Shown here: piece by piece, positions 14,626-21,692 of the stretch | Position numbering within the stretch: the stretch's first letter is position 1 | Layout: every line of letters starts with the position of its first letter | Source of the DNA: a virus | Virus record (IMG/VR): IMGVR_UViG_3300000117_004064 | Location: 5-53,687 of that record | DNA length: 53,683 bases | Reading direction: 5' to 3' (one strand) | Notes under the pieces: model-generated | What the model was told of the DNA's origin: nothing | Database searches by the model: none | Seen by the model: the letters and a program-made list of their open reading frames with translations, nothing else | Translations under genes and position numbers: made by a program

Positions 14626-15534
14626 TTATTGTTCGTTATCATATTGTGAGCGCACCATTGTGTAGTGTTTGGCATCTCCTGCCAACTGTCTCAAAGCTCT
14701 GTTATTATCTGGCAATTGTATATCGTCTTGTATTACATGCTTATCAGGATATTCAGTCAGTCCCTGATTATACACCGTATTATAATATGGATTTAATAAA
14801 GGGACATTAGCAATTTGATCTAACCTACCTTTTTCTTGGTCTACATCAATCAGACCTTCCATACTCAAATCTGTTCTAAGACTTGCTTCTAATTCATCAT
14901 CTTCTTCAATGACAATTTCTTCAACTTCTACTACTACTGCTTTTTTAGATTCCTGTATTGCTAACCATTCTTCATAGTATTCATTGTCAGGGTCAAGAGT
15001 ATCTAACGTAGACAAATATTTATATAAATCAGTTATAAAATTGGGGCATAATGGATTTAAGAACGAATTTGTGCAGATAATGTCAGGCTCTGTAATATCC
15101 ATTCGGTAGTTGTAAATCATAGAAGGATCAGAGATAGTTCCGTTGCCTTCTACTTCCATACTACCATCACCCCATTGCTCTGATGGAATAGGAGTAAACC
15201 TAAAATACTTTTGAATTGAGTTTCCCGGCACTCCTGTCCAATCATCTACCTCTTCAAAGATATACCCACCATTAACAGGGTCTTCATTACGCACATAAAC
15301 TTTAGCAGCATCCTCTGGATTCTTAGACATAACATAATAGTATGTCAACCCATTGACTTGTAAAGAAACATTAGGAGCAGAACTATCAGGCAGAACTCCA
15401 GTCATAGACCAATTTAGTCCATTGACAGCTGCATTGTTAGTTACACCATATATACTATCCGCCCAAGAGTATTGCGAGAATACCGACAACGATAGCACCA
15501 CCGATAAGAGTGGTCCGTGTATCCGAGTCAACAT
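14626..15534 (-). CDS. Large secreted protein, function unknown
   Basis: 302 residues from ATG 15534, chosen because GAGG lies upstream and it gives a clean signal peptide (HGPLLSVVLSLSVFSQYSWA); the frame extends further but without these. The mature part is beta-rich at first (MTGVLPDSSAPNVSLQV). An acidic helical stretch (VVVEVEEIVIEEDDELEASL) and a polar C-terminus follow. There is no lipobox. It overlaps the preceding gene by 80 bases in another frame. Probably periplasmic or surface. Confidence 0.7.
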   Translation of the reverse strand: MLTRIHGPLLSVVLSLSVFSQYSWADSIYGVTNNAAVNGLNWSMTGVLPDSSAPNVSLQVNGLTYYYVMSKNPEDAAKVYVRNEDPVNGGYIFEEVDDWTGVPGNSIQKYFRFTPIPSEQWGDGSMEVEGNGTISDPSMIYNYRMDITEPDIICTNSFLNPLCPNFITDLYKYLSTLDTLDPDNEYYEEWLAIQESKKAVVVEVEEIVIEEDDELEASLRTDLSMEGLIDVDQEKGRLDQIANVPLLNPYYNTVYNQGLTEYPDKHVIQDDIQLPDNNRALRQLAGDAKHYTMVRSQYDNEQ

Positions 15535-16036
15535 TAAAACCTCTATTGCTTTGTACATCCGGTCTAACATACTGATTTGCAGGGTCATTCCAAGCATCTT
15601 TAGCTTGATCGCCAATCAATCCATCAATAGGGCAGGGAGTTCCTGCATCCATCATAGCCTGAAATACTCTAGGGTCTTGGCACATAACAGATACCGCAGC
15701 GACCTTCATTCCCATATTATACAACTGTGTAGCATTCTTAAGTTTCTCACAGTTCATGTCTCTTACTGTAGAACCAGCAGAGATACCAAGAATCTGTGTT
15801 TGAACTGCACCTGACACTCCAATAGTGCAAATGTCAGAGTTTGTTGTATTAATGGTAGGTGCAATAGCAGAGGGGGGAGCAGAGATTACTGTGTTAGTAG
15901 AGTCACTTGTACTGGTGACTGTGCTGGTAGTTGTATTCTCTGTAACGATTGGATCATTAGTGGAAGTTGTTTCTTCTGCATAAGCTGCTGTAGTCACGAA
16001 CAACATAATGAAAGCAGCAAACAATTTTTTCATCAT
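15455..16036 (-). CDS. Periplasmic protein with C-terminal membrane anchor
   Basis: 193 residues, first gene of the minus-strand operon. A signal peptide (KKLFAAFIMLFVTTAAYA) precedes a Thr/Ser-rich linker, then a compact region with several Cys (SDICTIG, MNCEKLKN, VMCQDPRVF, TPCPIDG), and a C-terminal helix (LIGGAIVVGILAILLGG). It is exported and membrane-held. The final 26 codons overlap the signal-peptide coding region of the next gene. Family not recognised. Confidence 0.75.
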   Translation of the reverse strand: MMKKLFAAFIMLFVTTAAYAEETTSTNDPIVTENTTTSTVTSTSDSTNTVISAPPSAIAPTINTTNSDICTIGVSGAVQTQILGISAGSTVRDMNCEKLKNATQLYNMGMKVAAVSVMCQDPRVFQAMMDAGTPCPIDGLIGDQAKDAWNDPANQYVRPDVQSNRGFNVDSDTRTTLIGGAIVVGILAILLGG

Positions 16037-16066
16037 CGTGTTTGCCTTGGGTTGGTGTTTGTCTTA

Positions 16067-16074
16067 TATTTATA
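16067..16074 (-). promoter_or_regulatory. T4-type late promoter octamer for the minus-strand envelope operon
   Basis: TATAAATA read on the minus strand (TATTTATA at 16067-16074), about 30 bases upstream of the first gene of the leftward operon. It is back to back with a rightward sigma70-type promoter. Confidence 0.65.
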
Positions 16075-16084
16075 CATTTAGTGA

Positions 16085-16113
16085 TTGACAAACAGAATCC
16101 AATGATATATAAT
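16085..16113 (+). promoter_or_regulatory. Consensus sigma70-type promoter for the uvsX/helicase operon
   Basis: TTGACA (16085-16090) and TATAAT (16108-16113), 17 bases apart, both perfect consensus. It drives the small basic protein, uvsX, helicase and thyX. Confidence 0.9.
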
Positions 16114-16144
16114 ACCCTTCTAAATGTAAAAGGAGTAACCATAC

Positions 16145-16276
16145 ATGTCCGTTCAAGTCAAGCAAGGCAATTCAAAACCACACACCCGCACTTCTATTGG
16201 CAAGTCAAATAACTCACGACCCAAGAACAAGTCTAAGCGTCGGCAGTGGAAAGCATACAACAAGCAAGGAAAATAA
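16145..16276 (+). CDS. Small highly basic protein (43 aa)
   Basis: It begins MSVQVKQGNSKPHTRTS, with AGGAG upstream, and is rich in Lys and Arg (NKSKRRQWKAYNKQGK). It resembles nucleic-acid-binding peptides or small ribosomal proteins, with no acidic residues at all. It is the first gene behind the strongest promoter in the window and ends five bases before uvsX, so it is probably abundant early. Function unknown. Confidence 0.65.
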   Translation: MSVQVKQGNSKPHTRTSIGKSNNSRPKNKSKRRQWKAYNKQGK

Positions 16277-16281
16277 TTACT

Positions 16282-17331
16282 ATGCCGTCTATTATGGATA
16301 AACTCAAAAAGAATTCAAAGTTGGATTCTGAGATTATTACCAAGTCAAAATACTATGGTAAGAAAGAAATGGCATCTACTGATGTGCCTATGATGAACGT
16401 GGCACTGTCAGGTTCTATTGATGGTGGTCTGTCACCCGGTGTTACTATTCTTGCTGGACCATCTAAACACTTTAAAACCAGTTTCTCTTTAAAGATTGCT
16501 TCTGCCTATATGCAGAAACACCCTGATGCAGTAATGCTGTTCTATGATTCCGAGTTTGGTTCACCACAATCATACTTTGATATGTTTGATATTGATATGG
16601 AACGTGTGTTGCACTGCCCTATTACTAACATTGAAGAACTGAAGTTTGACCTGACTAACCAACTTGAAAACATTACAAAAGGTGATAAGGTTATTATCGT
16701 TGTAGATTCGTTGGGTAACTTGGCTTCTAAGAAAGAAGTAGAAGATGCACTAAACGAAAAAGCAGTAGCAGATATGACCCGTGCCAAGCAACTCAAGTCT
16801 GTCTTCCGTATTGCTACACCACACCTGAGTATGAAAGATATTCCGTTCATTGGTATTGCTCATACATATGATACACAAGAAATGTTTTCTAAGAAAGTTG
16901 TATCAGGTGGCACTGGTCTTTATTACTCTGCTGATGATATCTGGATTCTGGGTCGCAGACAGAATAAAGAAGGAACATCTATCGTTGGATATGACTTTGT
17001 AATCAATGTGGAGAAATCTAGATATGTCCGTGAAAAATCAATCATTCCTATCTCGGTTACTTGGGAAGGCGGCGTCGATAACTATTCTGGTCTACTTGAT
17101 GTTGCTCTGGCGGGAGAGTTCGTTATCAAACCTTCTAACGGCTGGTATTCGAAAGTTGACCCGGAAACAGGTGAAGTCGAAGACAAAAAATACCGTGCAA
17201 AAGAGTTGACAAAAGACTTTTGGGATGGTATTATTAACACCACTCAATTTAAAGAGTTTACAGAAAACAACTATAAACAGGGTGGCAGTTCTAACATTGA
17301 AGTGGTAAGTAAAGATGAACTTGAAGAGTGA
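16282..17331 (+). CDS. uvsX: UvsX recombinase (RecA-like)
   Basis: 349 residues from ATG 16282. It forms filaments on single-stranded DNA and drives strand exchange for recombination-dependent replication and repair. Walker A is GPSKHFKT (about 59-66), with the unusual His-Phe seen in T4 UvsX-type proteins. Walker B is KVIIVVDSLGN, and SGGTGLYYSADDIWILGR follows. The acidic C-terminus is typical. It is the first large gene of a replication operon that continues with a small protein and the gp41-type helicase. Confidence 0.93.
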   Translation: MPSIMDKLKKNSKLDSEIITKSKYYGKKEMASTDVPMMNVALSGSIDGGLSPGVTILAGPSKHFKTSFSLKIASAYMQKHPDAVMLFYDSEFGSPQSYFDMFDIDMERVLHCPITNIEELKFDLTNQLENITKGDKVIIVVDSLGNLASKKEVEDALNEKAVADMTRAKQLKSVFRIATPHLSMKDIPFIGIAHTYDTQEMFSKKVVSGGTGLYYSADDIWILGRRQNKEGTSIVGYDFVINVEKSRYVREKSIIPISVTWEGGVDNYSGLLDVALAGEFVIKPSNGWYSKVDPETGEVEDKKYRAKELTKDFWDGIINTTQFKEFTENNYKQGGSSNIEVVSKDELEE

Positions 17332-17680
17332 TCTAAAAGAGTTTGAAGATTGGCGTCTTGTAGGCGTCAATGGTGCCTCGGTCAGCGATAAAATCGTTGA
17401 CTGGGGTGTTCAGATTCTCCTTGAAGGAAAGTATAAGGACACCATCTTGGTGTTTGGTGAAATGAGTTTTGATGAAGTTGAAGAAAATGAATCCGCTCAA
17501 ATGTCATTTGAATATAACATCTTTCATTCCCCTAATAATAACGTCACACAGGATGAAGAACTGAATGAAATGGCGGGTGACATTATGGTATCAGTTCTAG
17601 AGAAAGCGATTGACGAAGGAAAGGCAGTATTTAATGAGCGAGAACCTGAACAAGACAATCCTACGATCACTCTTGACTAA
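17315..17680 (+). CDS. Small conserved-looking protein between uvsX and the helicase
   Basis: 121 residues, starting 17 bases before the end of uvsX and overlapping the helicase start by 47 bases. It is acidic with an amphipathic middle (MAGDIMVSVLEKAIDEGKAV). No motif is recognised. The tight nesting between recombinase and helicase suggests a replication accessory such as a loader or regulator, but this is positional inference only. Confidence 0.7.
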   Translation: MNLKSDLKEFEDWRLVGVNGASVSDKIVDWGVQILLEGKYKDTILVFGEMSFDEVEENESAQMSFEYNIFHSPNNNVTQDEELNEMAGDIMVSVLEKAIDEGKAVFNEREPEQDNPTITLD

Positions 17681-19010
17681 TGAAGAGTATCTTAGGAAAG
17701 TTGTTCCTTTTCTGAAACCCAACTACTTTGAAGGTTCCCTTAAGGTTATCTTCAAGCAGGTTGCTGCATTTGTAGACAAGCACAATACACTACCTACTCT
17801 AGAAGCATTCCGCATTGACTTAGAACAGAATGAGAAGGTATCTGATGATATGTTCACTGAAGTCTCTGCTTTGCTTCCAGAGGTGTTTTCTTCTGTAGAT
17901 ATTGACCAAGACTTTCTGCTAGAGAAGACAGAGAACTGGTGTCAAGAACGTGCCTTGCATATTGCTATTATGGAATCTATTAATATCCTTGATGGTAAAA
18001 GTGAGACCATGACCAAGAATGCTATTCCAGAAATTCTTTCTGAAGCATTAGGAGTAGCATTTGATACTAACATTGGCCACGATTATATTGACAATGCAGA
18101 AGACCGTTTCGAGTTCTATAATCGTGTAGAAGACAAACTGCCGTTTGATATTGAACTACTCAATAAGATTACCAAGGGTGGTTTGCCTGATAAGACATTG
18201 AACATTGCTCTGGCTGGCACAGGTGTAGGTAAGTCCCTATTCATGTGTCATGTCGGTGCTAATGCTTTACTTCAGGGCAAGAATGTTCTGTATATTACAA
18301 TGGAAATGGCAGAAGAACGTATTGCAGAACGTATTGATGCTAACCTACTGGACATTCCTATTGATCAGTTAGATAAAATGCCTAAGACTATGTTTACTGA
18401 GAAGGTGAATAATCTTGCTAAGAAAACTGTAGGCAAGTTGATTGTAAAAGAATATCCTACTGGTTCTGCTCACGTTGGACACTTTAGAGCATTGCTTAAA
18501 GAGTTGAAACTAAAACGTTCTTTCATTCCTGACATTATTTTTATTGACTATTTGAACATCTGTTCTTCATCTCGTATGAAGTCTATGGGTGGAGCAATCA
18601 ACTCCTATACCTACATCAAAGCTATTGCTGAAGAACTTCGTGGTCTTGCTGTAGAGTTTGGTGTTCCTGTTCTCAGTGCTACACAGACTACCCGTTCTGG
18701 TTATGGAAACTCTGATCCGGGTCTAGAGGATACATCAGAATCATTTGGTCTTCCTGCTACAGCAGACTTGATGTTTGCTCTGGTATCTAATGAAGAACTT
18801 GATCAGTCTGGTCAGATTATGGTAAAGCAGTTAAAGAACCGATATAATGACCCTAACAAGAATAAACGTTTTGTAGTAGGCATAGATAGATCAAAGATGC
18901 GACTATATGACGTTGAACCATCAGACCAAACCTTAGTTGATGATGGTATTCCTGTATTTGATAAAACCCCTGCTGGTGCAGAAGATAAATTTAAAGGCTT
19001 TAAGATATGA
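17634..19010 (+). CDS. Replicative DNA helicase, gp41/DnaB family
   Basis: 458 residues from ATG 17634. It unwinds DNA 5'-3' at the fork as a hexamer and contacts primase. An N-terminal helical domain is followed by a RecA-like core: Walker A GTGVGKS (about 195-201), Walker B IPDIIFIDYLNICSS, the sensor segment VPVLSATQTTRSGY, and the arginine-finger region QLKNRYNDPNKNKRF. Length fits T4 gp41 (475). Its start lies inside the preceding gene and its stop overlaps thyX (ATGA). Confidence 0.92.
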   Translation: MSENLNKTILRSLLTNEEYLRKVVPFLKPNYFEGSLKVIFKQVAAFVDKHNTLPTLEAFRIDLEQNEKVSDDMFTEVSALLPEVFSSVDIDQDFLLEKTENWCQERALHIAIMESINILDGKSETMTKNAIPEILSEALGVAFDTNIGHDYIDNAEDRFEFYNRVEDKLPFDIELLNKITKGGLPDKTLNIALAGTGVGKSLFMCHVGANALLQGKNVLYITMEMAEERIAERIDANLLDIPIDQLDKMPKTMFTEKVNNLAKKTVGKLIVKEYPTGSAHVGHFRALLKELKLKRSFIPDIIFIDYLNICSSSRMKSMGGAINSYTYIKAIAEELRGLAVEFGVPVLSATQTTRSGYGNSDPGLEDTSESFGLPATADLMFALVSNEELDQSGQIMVKQLKNRYNDPNKNKRFVVGIDRSKMRLYDVEPSDQTLVDDGIPVFDKTPAGAEDKFKGFKI

Positions 19011-19699
19011 ACCAAACCGTACTACCCGTTGCCATTACCTCTTCTCTGGTCAATGCCTATCAAGATGGTAGTGGGAAGAAAATGTCCGCCCAAGACATTA
19101 TTAGTTACTGTGCTAGAATTTCTAATCCAGATAATCAAAGCAATCCTGATAATGGTAAACTACTGAAATACTTGATTGATAACAAGCACTGGTCTCCATT
19201 TGAAATGGTTGATATGGTTCTTGAAATTAATACAACACGGGATATTGCACGGCAGATTCTGCGACACCGTTCGTTTTCATTCCAAGAGTTTTCACAACGG
19301 TATGCTGATCCAACTAAAGACCTTGCTGTATATATGCGTGAAGCACGGTTGCAGGACACTAAGAACCGTCAAAACTCTGTAGAGACTGATGATGTTGGAC
19401 TACAAGCATGGTGGGATGCACAACAGAAGTTTCTAACAACTCACTCCCAACGTATCTACCGGGAAGCACTAAAAAAGGGTATTGCTAAAGAGCAAGCCCG
19501 TGCTGTTCTACCTGAAGGTAATATGCAATCCCGCATGTACATGAAAGGTAATGTGCGTTCTTGGATTCACTATTGTGAACTTCGTGCTGGTAATGGCACA
19601 CAGAAAGAGCATCGTGAGATTGCTGTAAAGTGTGCAGAGATTCTAAAGAACCATTTGCCGTTCCTGAAGCCTTGGTATAAGGAGTTGACTGGTGCCTAA
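19007..19699 (+). CDS. thyX: Flavin-dependent thymidylate synthase
   Basis: 230 residues. It makes dTMP from dUMP using methylene-tetrahydrofolate and FAD/NADPH. The ThyX signature RHRx7S is RHRSFSFQEFS at 86-96, followed by QRYA. ARAVLPEGNMQSRMYMKGNVRSWIHY is the second conserved block. It is coupled to the helicase by ATGA. Its role is to supply thymidine for phage DNA synthesis in a host that may also use ThyX. Confidence 0.95.
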   Translation: MNQTVLPVAITSSLVNAYQDGSGKKMSAQDIISYCARISNPDNQSNPDNGKLLKYLIDNKHWSPFEMVDMVLEINTTRDIARQILRHRSFSFQEFSQRYADPTKDLAVYMREARLQDTKNRQNSVETDDVGLQAWWDAQQKFLTTHSQRIYREALKKGIAKEQARAVLPEGNMQSRMYMKGNVRSWIHYCELRAGNGTQKEHREIAVKCAEILKNHLPFLKPWYKELTGA

Positions 19700-19880
19700 A
19701 GTATTAATCTCTGAGTATTGGATTCAGGATAATGGTGGAGTTGTTCGTGTATATAAGAACGGTTCTGCCTATGAACTGATTGCAGAAGAAGATGATGGCA
19801 CAGTCTTCCTCCATTCTAAAAATATTCCACGATTAGAAACAGCAGAGAACCGGGCAGAAGAAATTGCTCTCTTAGTATAA
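19692..19880 (+). CDS. Small protein, function unknown
   Basis: 62 residues from GTG 19692, overlapping thyX by eight bases. The sequence is beta-prone then helical (SEYWIQDNGGVVRVYKNG). It shares its last base with the next ATG. Probably a small accessory of the replication operon. Confidence 0.6.
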   Translation: MPKVLISEYWIQDNGGVVRVYKNGSAYELIAEEDDGTVFLHSKNIPRLETAENRAEEIALLV

Positions 19881-20071
19881 TGGATAGGAAGGAAGCTGCA
19901 CGTTTATTCTGGTCAGTCAAAGGGTATCTAATGCCTGATGACTGGTCAGATGAAACCATTAAAGGTATGGTGCGCAGTTACACTAAACGAGTCTGGTATA
20001 ATCATGAAGCAAATGATGTAGGTTTCGAAGAGGCATGGGCAGAGAAACATAAAATCCGAAACGATAGTTGA
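19880..20071 (+). CDS. Small protein, function unknown
   Basis: 63 residues, basic and aromatic (KEAARLFWSVKGYLMPDDW). Its last codons (KIRNDS and stop) are the start of the 27-bp promoter-upstream element, so part of its C-terminus may be set by the DNA element rather than by protein function. It is the last gene of the uvsX transcription unit. Confidence 0.6.
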   Translation: MDRKEAARLFWSVKGYLMPDDWSDETIKGMVRSYTKRVWYNHEANDVGFEEAWAEKHKIRNDS

Positions 20072-20077
20072 AAAAAA
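20051..20077 (+). repeat. 27-bp upstream promoter element, copy B
   Basis: Identical to the element at 5148-5174. It overlaps the last codons of the preceding gene and ends 13 bases before the next -35 box. Confidence 0.85.
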
Positions 20078-20090
20078 GTGAAAGAAGGTC

Positions 20091-20119
20091 TTGCAATCTT
20101 CCTCTATAGTGCTTATATT
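20091..20119 (+). promoter_or_regulatory. Early sigma70-type promoter
   Basis: TTGCAA at 20091-20096 and TATATT at 20114-20119, 17 bases apart, then AATAATGTAAGAG as leader, a variant of the shared one. Confidence 0.8.
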
Positions 20120-20153
20120 AATAATGTAAGAGAAAAAAGGAGAGGTTATCTCA

Positions 20154-20411
20154 ATGGCATATTGGATTCACACTGTTAAGCCTATCGGGCAGTTCACTGA
20201 GAAAGAAGTAGGAAACTACTTTGAGTATAGTGTCAACGATGATGACCTGCGGCTCTGTGAAGACTTTCCTCACAAGATTTGGGTTGCTGATGGGTATCGG
20301 TATGGTAATGTCAAAAAGACTGTAGCCATCATCTGTGTTGATGAAGATGAGTATGGTATGCCTGTGACTGAGAAGTGGTATTTGAAAAAAAATACAAAAT
20401 ATGCCATTTAG
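20154..20411 (+). CDS. Small early protein, function unknown
   Basis: 85 residues, with AAGGAGAGG upstream. It is aromatic and acidic (GNYFEYSVNDDDLRLCEDFP) with no known domain. It is a single-gene unit between two early promoters. Confidence 0.7.
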   Translation: MAYWIHTVKPIGQFTEKEVGNYFEYSVNDDDLRLCEDFPHKIWVADGYRYGNVKKTVAIICVDEDEYGMPVTEKWYLKKNTKYAI

Positions 20412-20415
20412 GGGG

Positions 20416-20444
20416 TTGACATTTGCCCTATCAGTCACTATATT
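20416..20444 (+). promoter_or_regulatory. Early sigma70-type promoter
   Basis: TTGACA at 20416-20421 and TATATT at 20439-20444, 17 bases apart. The leader is nearly identical to that of the promoter at 6247-6275 for over 30 bases. Confidence 0.85.
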
Positions 20445-20475
20445 AAGTATGTAAGTTGATGAAAGAGAGATTGAT

Positions 20476-20700
20476 ATGACCGAGAAAAAGTTCCAGTTCG
20501 CAGTTAACCTTCCTGCCATGAATGCAGAAGAGATTGGTATGCGTATCATGTGTGTAGATATGGCAGAAGTTGCCATGAACGTTAATCGACTCGTTGGTCG
20601 TAATGATGAAATCTTCTACACCATCGAAGAGCAGATGGACGGACCTTTTCTGACTCACGAAGATTTGGGTCGTGAAACTAATCCTTGGCAACACCTTTAA
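20476..20700 (+). CDS. Small early protein, function unknown
   Basis: 74 residues, mixed alpha/beta, Met-rich (MRIMCVDMAEVAMNVN). It is the first of a run of short genes each separated by a few bases. No family recognised. Confidence 0.7.
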   Translation: MTEKKFQFAVNLPAMNAEEIGMRIMCVDMAEVAMNVNRLVGRNDEIFYTIEEQMDGPFLTHEDLGRETNPWQHL

Positions 20701-20713
20701 AGGAGATTATACT

Positions 20714-20926
20714 ATGGGTATGATGAAAGATTATGTAATGGGCTTGGAAGAGCAAGTCTGGGATGAAGTTGCAGATGTTATTGCTGAAAGTGATGATATC
20801 GCAGAAGCCCTTGAGCAAGGCATGTATATTGCCAAGAATTTTGACCTTGACAATCTTGTCGGGGTGCAGTATATTACTGACACTATCCACGAAATGTGGA
20901 ATGAGTTTTGGTCTGCACAGGAGTAG
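20714..20926 (+). CDS. Small acidic helical protein, function unknown
   Basis: 70 residues from ATG 20714, with AAAGGAG at 20699-20705 just upstream; the longer frame would overlap the previous gene without a ribosome site. Acidic helices (EEQVWDEVADVIAESDDIAE). Many phage inhibitors of host enzymes are small and acidic like this, but nothing specific supports that here. Confidence 0.7.
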   Translation: MGMMKDYVMGLEEQVWDEVADVIAESDDIAEALEQGMYIAKNFDLDNLVGVQYITDTIHEMWNEFWSAQE

Positions 20927-20931
20927 AAAAT

Positions 20932-21150
20932 ATGAATCACTTTATCGTTGAACACTATCTTTCTTACAGTGACAAGTGGCTTGAGGTGAAAACTCTTTCC
21001 ACTTTATCTGAAGCAGAAGAGTATCTGATTGATCACTTTGACAACACTGCTGCTGCATTGGATGAATCTGATGCTGGTGATATGTCTGTTGAAATTATGA
21101 TGAAGTCTTTAAAAAAGAACTATCGCATCACAGAAATGGAGGTTGTGTAA
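20932..21150 (+). CDS. Small early protein, function unknown
   Basis: 72 residues from ATG 20932; preceded by AGGAG. HFIVEHYLSYSDKWLEVKTL then an acidic helix. The last base is shared with the next ATG (TAATG). Confidence 0.65.
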   Translation: MNHFIVEHYLSYSDKWLEVKTLSTLSEAEEYLIDHFDNTAAALDESDAGDMSVEIMMKSLKKNYRITEMEVV

Positions 21151-21251
21151 TGCTAGAACAAAAAGATAAGCATCCTTGGGTTCCAAAGACTATGTTTTTG
21201 CTGTGCATGGGTGTCGCAGCAATTTTTATTATTGTAGGAGCAAGTCTATGA
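21150..21251 (+). CDS. Tiny membrane protein (33 aa)
   Basis: It begins MLEQKDKHPWVPKT and ends in one membrane helix (MFLLCMGVAAIFIIVGASL). The start is coupled to the previous stop, and the stop overlaps the next start (ATGA). This perfect fit supports its reality despite the length. Confidence 0.65.
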   Translation: MLEQKDKHPWVPKTMFLLCMGVAAIFIIVGASL

Positions 21252-21415
21252 ATGATTTTAAGTTTATGAAAGATGACCTGACCAATCGTATTTGCGAGTT
21301 TGGGTCTAAGCATTTTGGTGTAGGTAGTGATAAGATTGCACTTGATGGCAAACTTTTTGAGGCATTTACTAAGTTGTTTTGGGATCATTACTTTGATAGT
21401 GAGGTAGAACTATGA
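21248..21415 (+). CDS. Small protein (55 aa), function unknown
   Basis: It starts at ATG 21248, which overlaps the preceding TGA, with TAGGAG upstream. Sequence NDFKFMKDDLTNRICEFGSK; mixed charge. It is coupled to the next gene by ATGA. Confidence 0.6.
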   Translation: MNDFKFMKDDLTNRICEFGSKHFGVGSDKIALDGKLFEAFTKLFWDHYFDSEVEL

Positions 21416-21627
21416 GCAATCAACGATCAGGCAACACCTACCGTGCTGCTGCTAACGATAACAGTGGTATGGGGACACTGCTGTTCTTCAAGTCTGCTGT
21501 AGAGGCATTGAACGGTGCAGGGTATGATGATGCAGCATTTTACTTTGAACAGGTTGTAGACCATCTGCGAGATGGTGGTAGTCTCCCTAAAGACAAACGA
21601 GAAGCAGAAAAAGTTCTAGGACTTTGA
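21412..21627 (+). CDS. Small protein, function unknown
   Basis: 71 residues, helical (LLFFKSAVEALNGAGYDDAA). It is the last gene of the early unit; a strong terminator follows within six bases. No family recognised. Confidence 0.65.
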   Translation: MSNQRSGNTYRAAANDNSGMGTLLFFKSAVEALNGAGYDDAAFYFEQVVDHLRDGGSLPKDKREAEKVLGL

Positions 21628-21632
21628 TAAAA

Positions 21633-21655
21633 GGGGGATTGTCCCCCTTTCCTTT
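21633..21655 (+). terminator. Rho-independent terminator ending the early block
   Basis: GGGGGA (21633-21638), loop TTG, TCCCCC (21642-21647), then TTTCCTTTT. It separates early genes from the late virion block. Confidence 0.85.
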
Positions 21656-21662
21656 TATATGA

Positions 21663-21670
21663 TATAAATA
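21663..21670 (+). promoter_or_regulatory. T4-type late promoter octamer for the virion block
   Basis: TATAAATA at 21663-21670, directly after the terminator and 22 bases before the ATG of the first virion-block gene. Confidence 0.7.
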
Positions 21671-21692
21671 ATATACCAACTGAGAGAAAACA

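Noticed and set aside
15017-15024. Minus-strand TATAAATA as a late promoter
   Set aside because: It is in the middle of a coding region with no gene start close downstream.
15455-15534. Overlapping pair as Rz/Rz1 spanins
   Set aside because: The second protein has no lipobox, and the first has its anchor at the C-terminus, unlike spanins.
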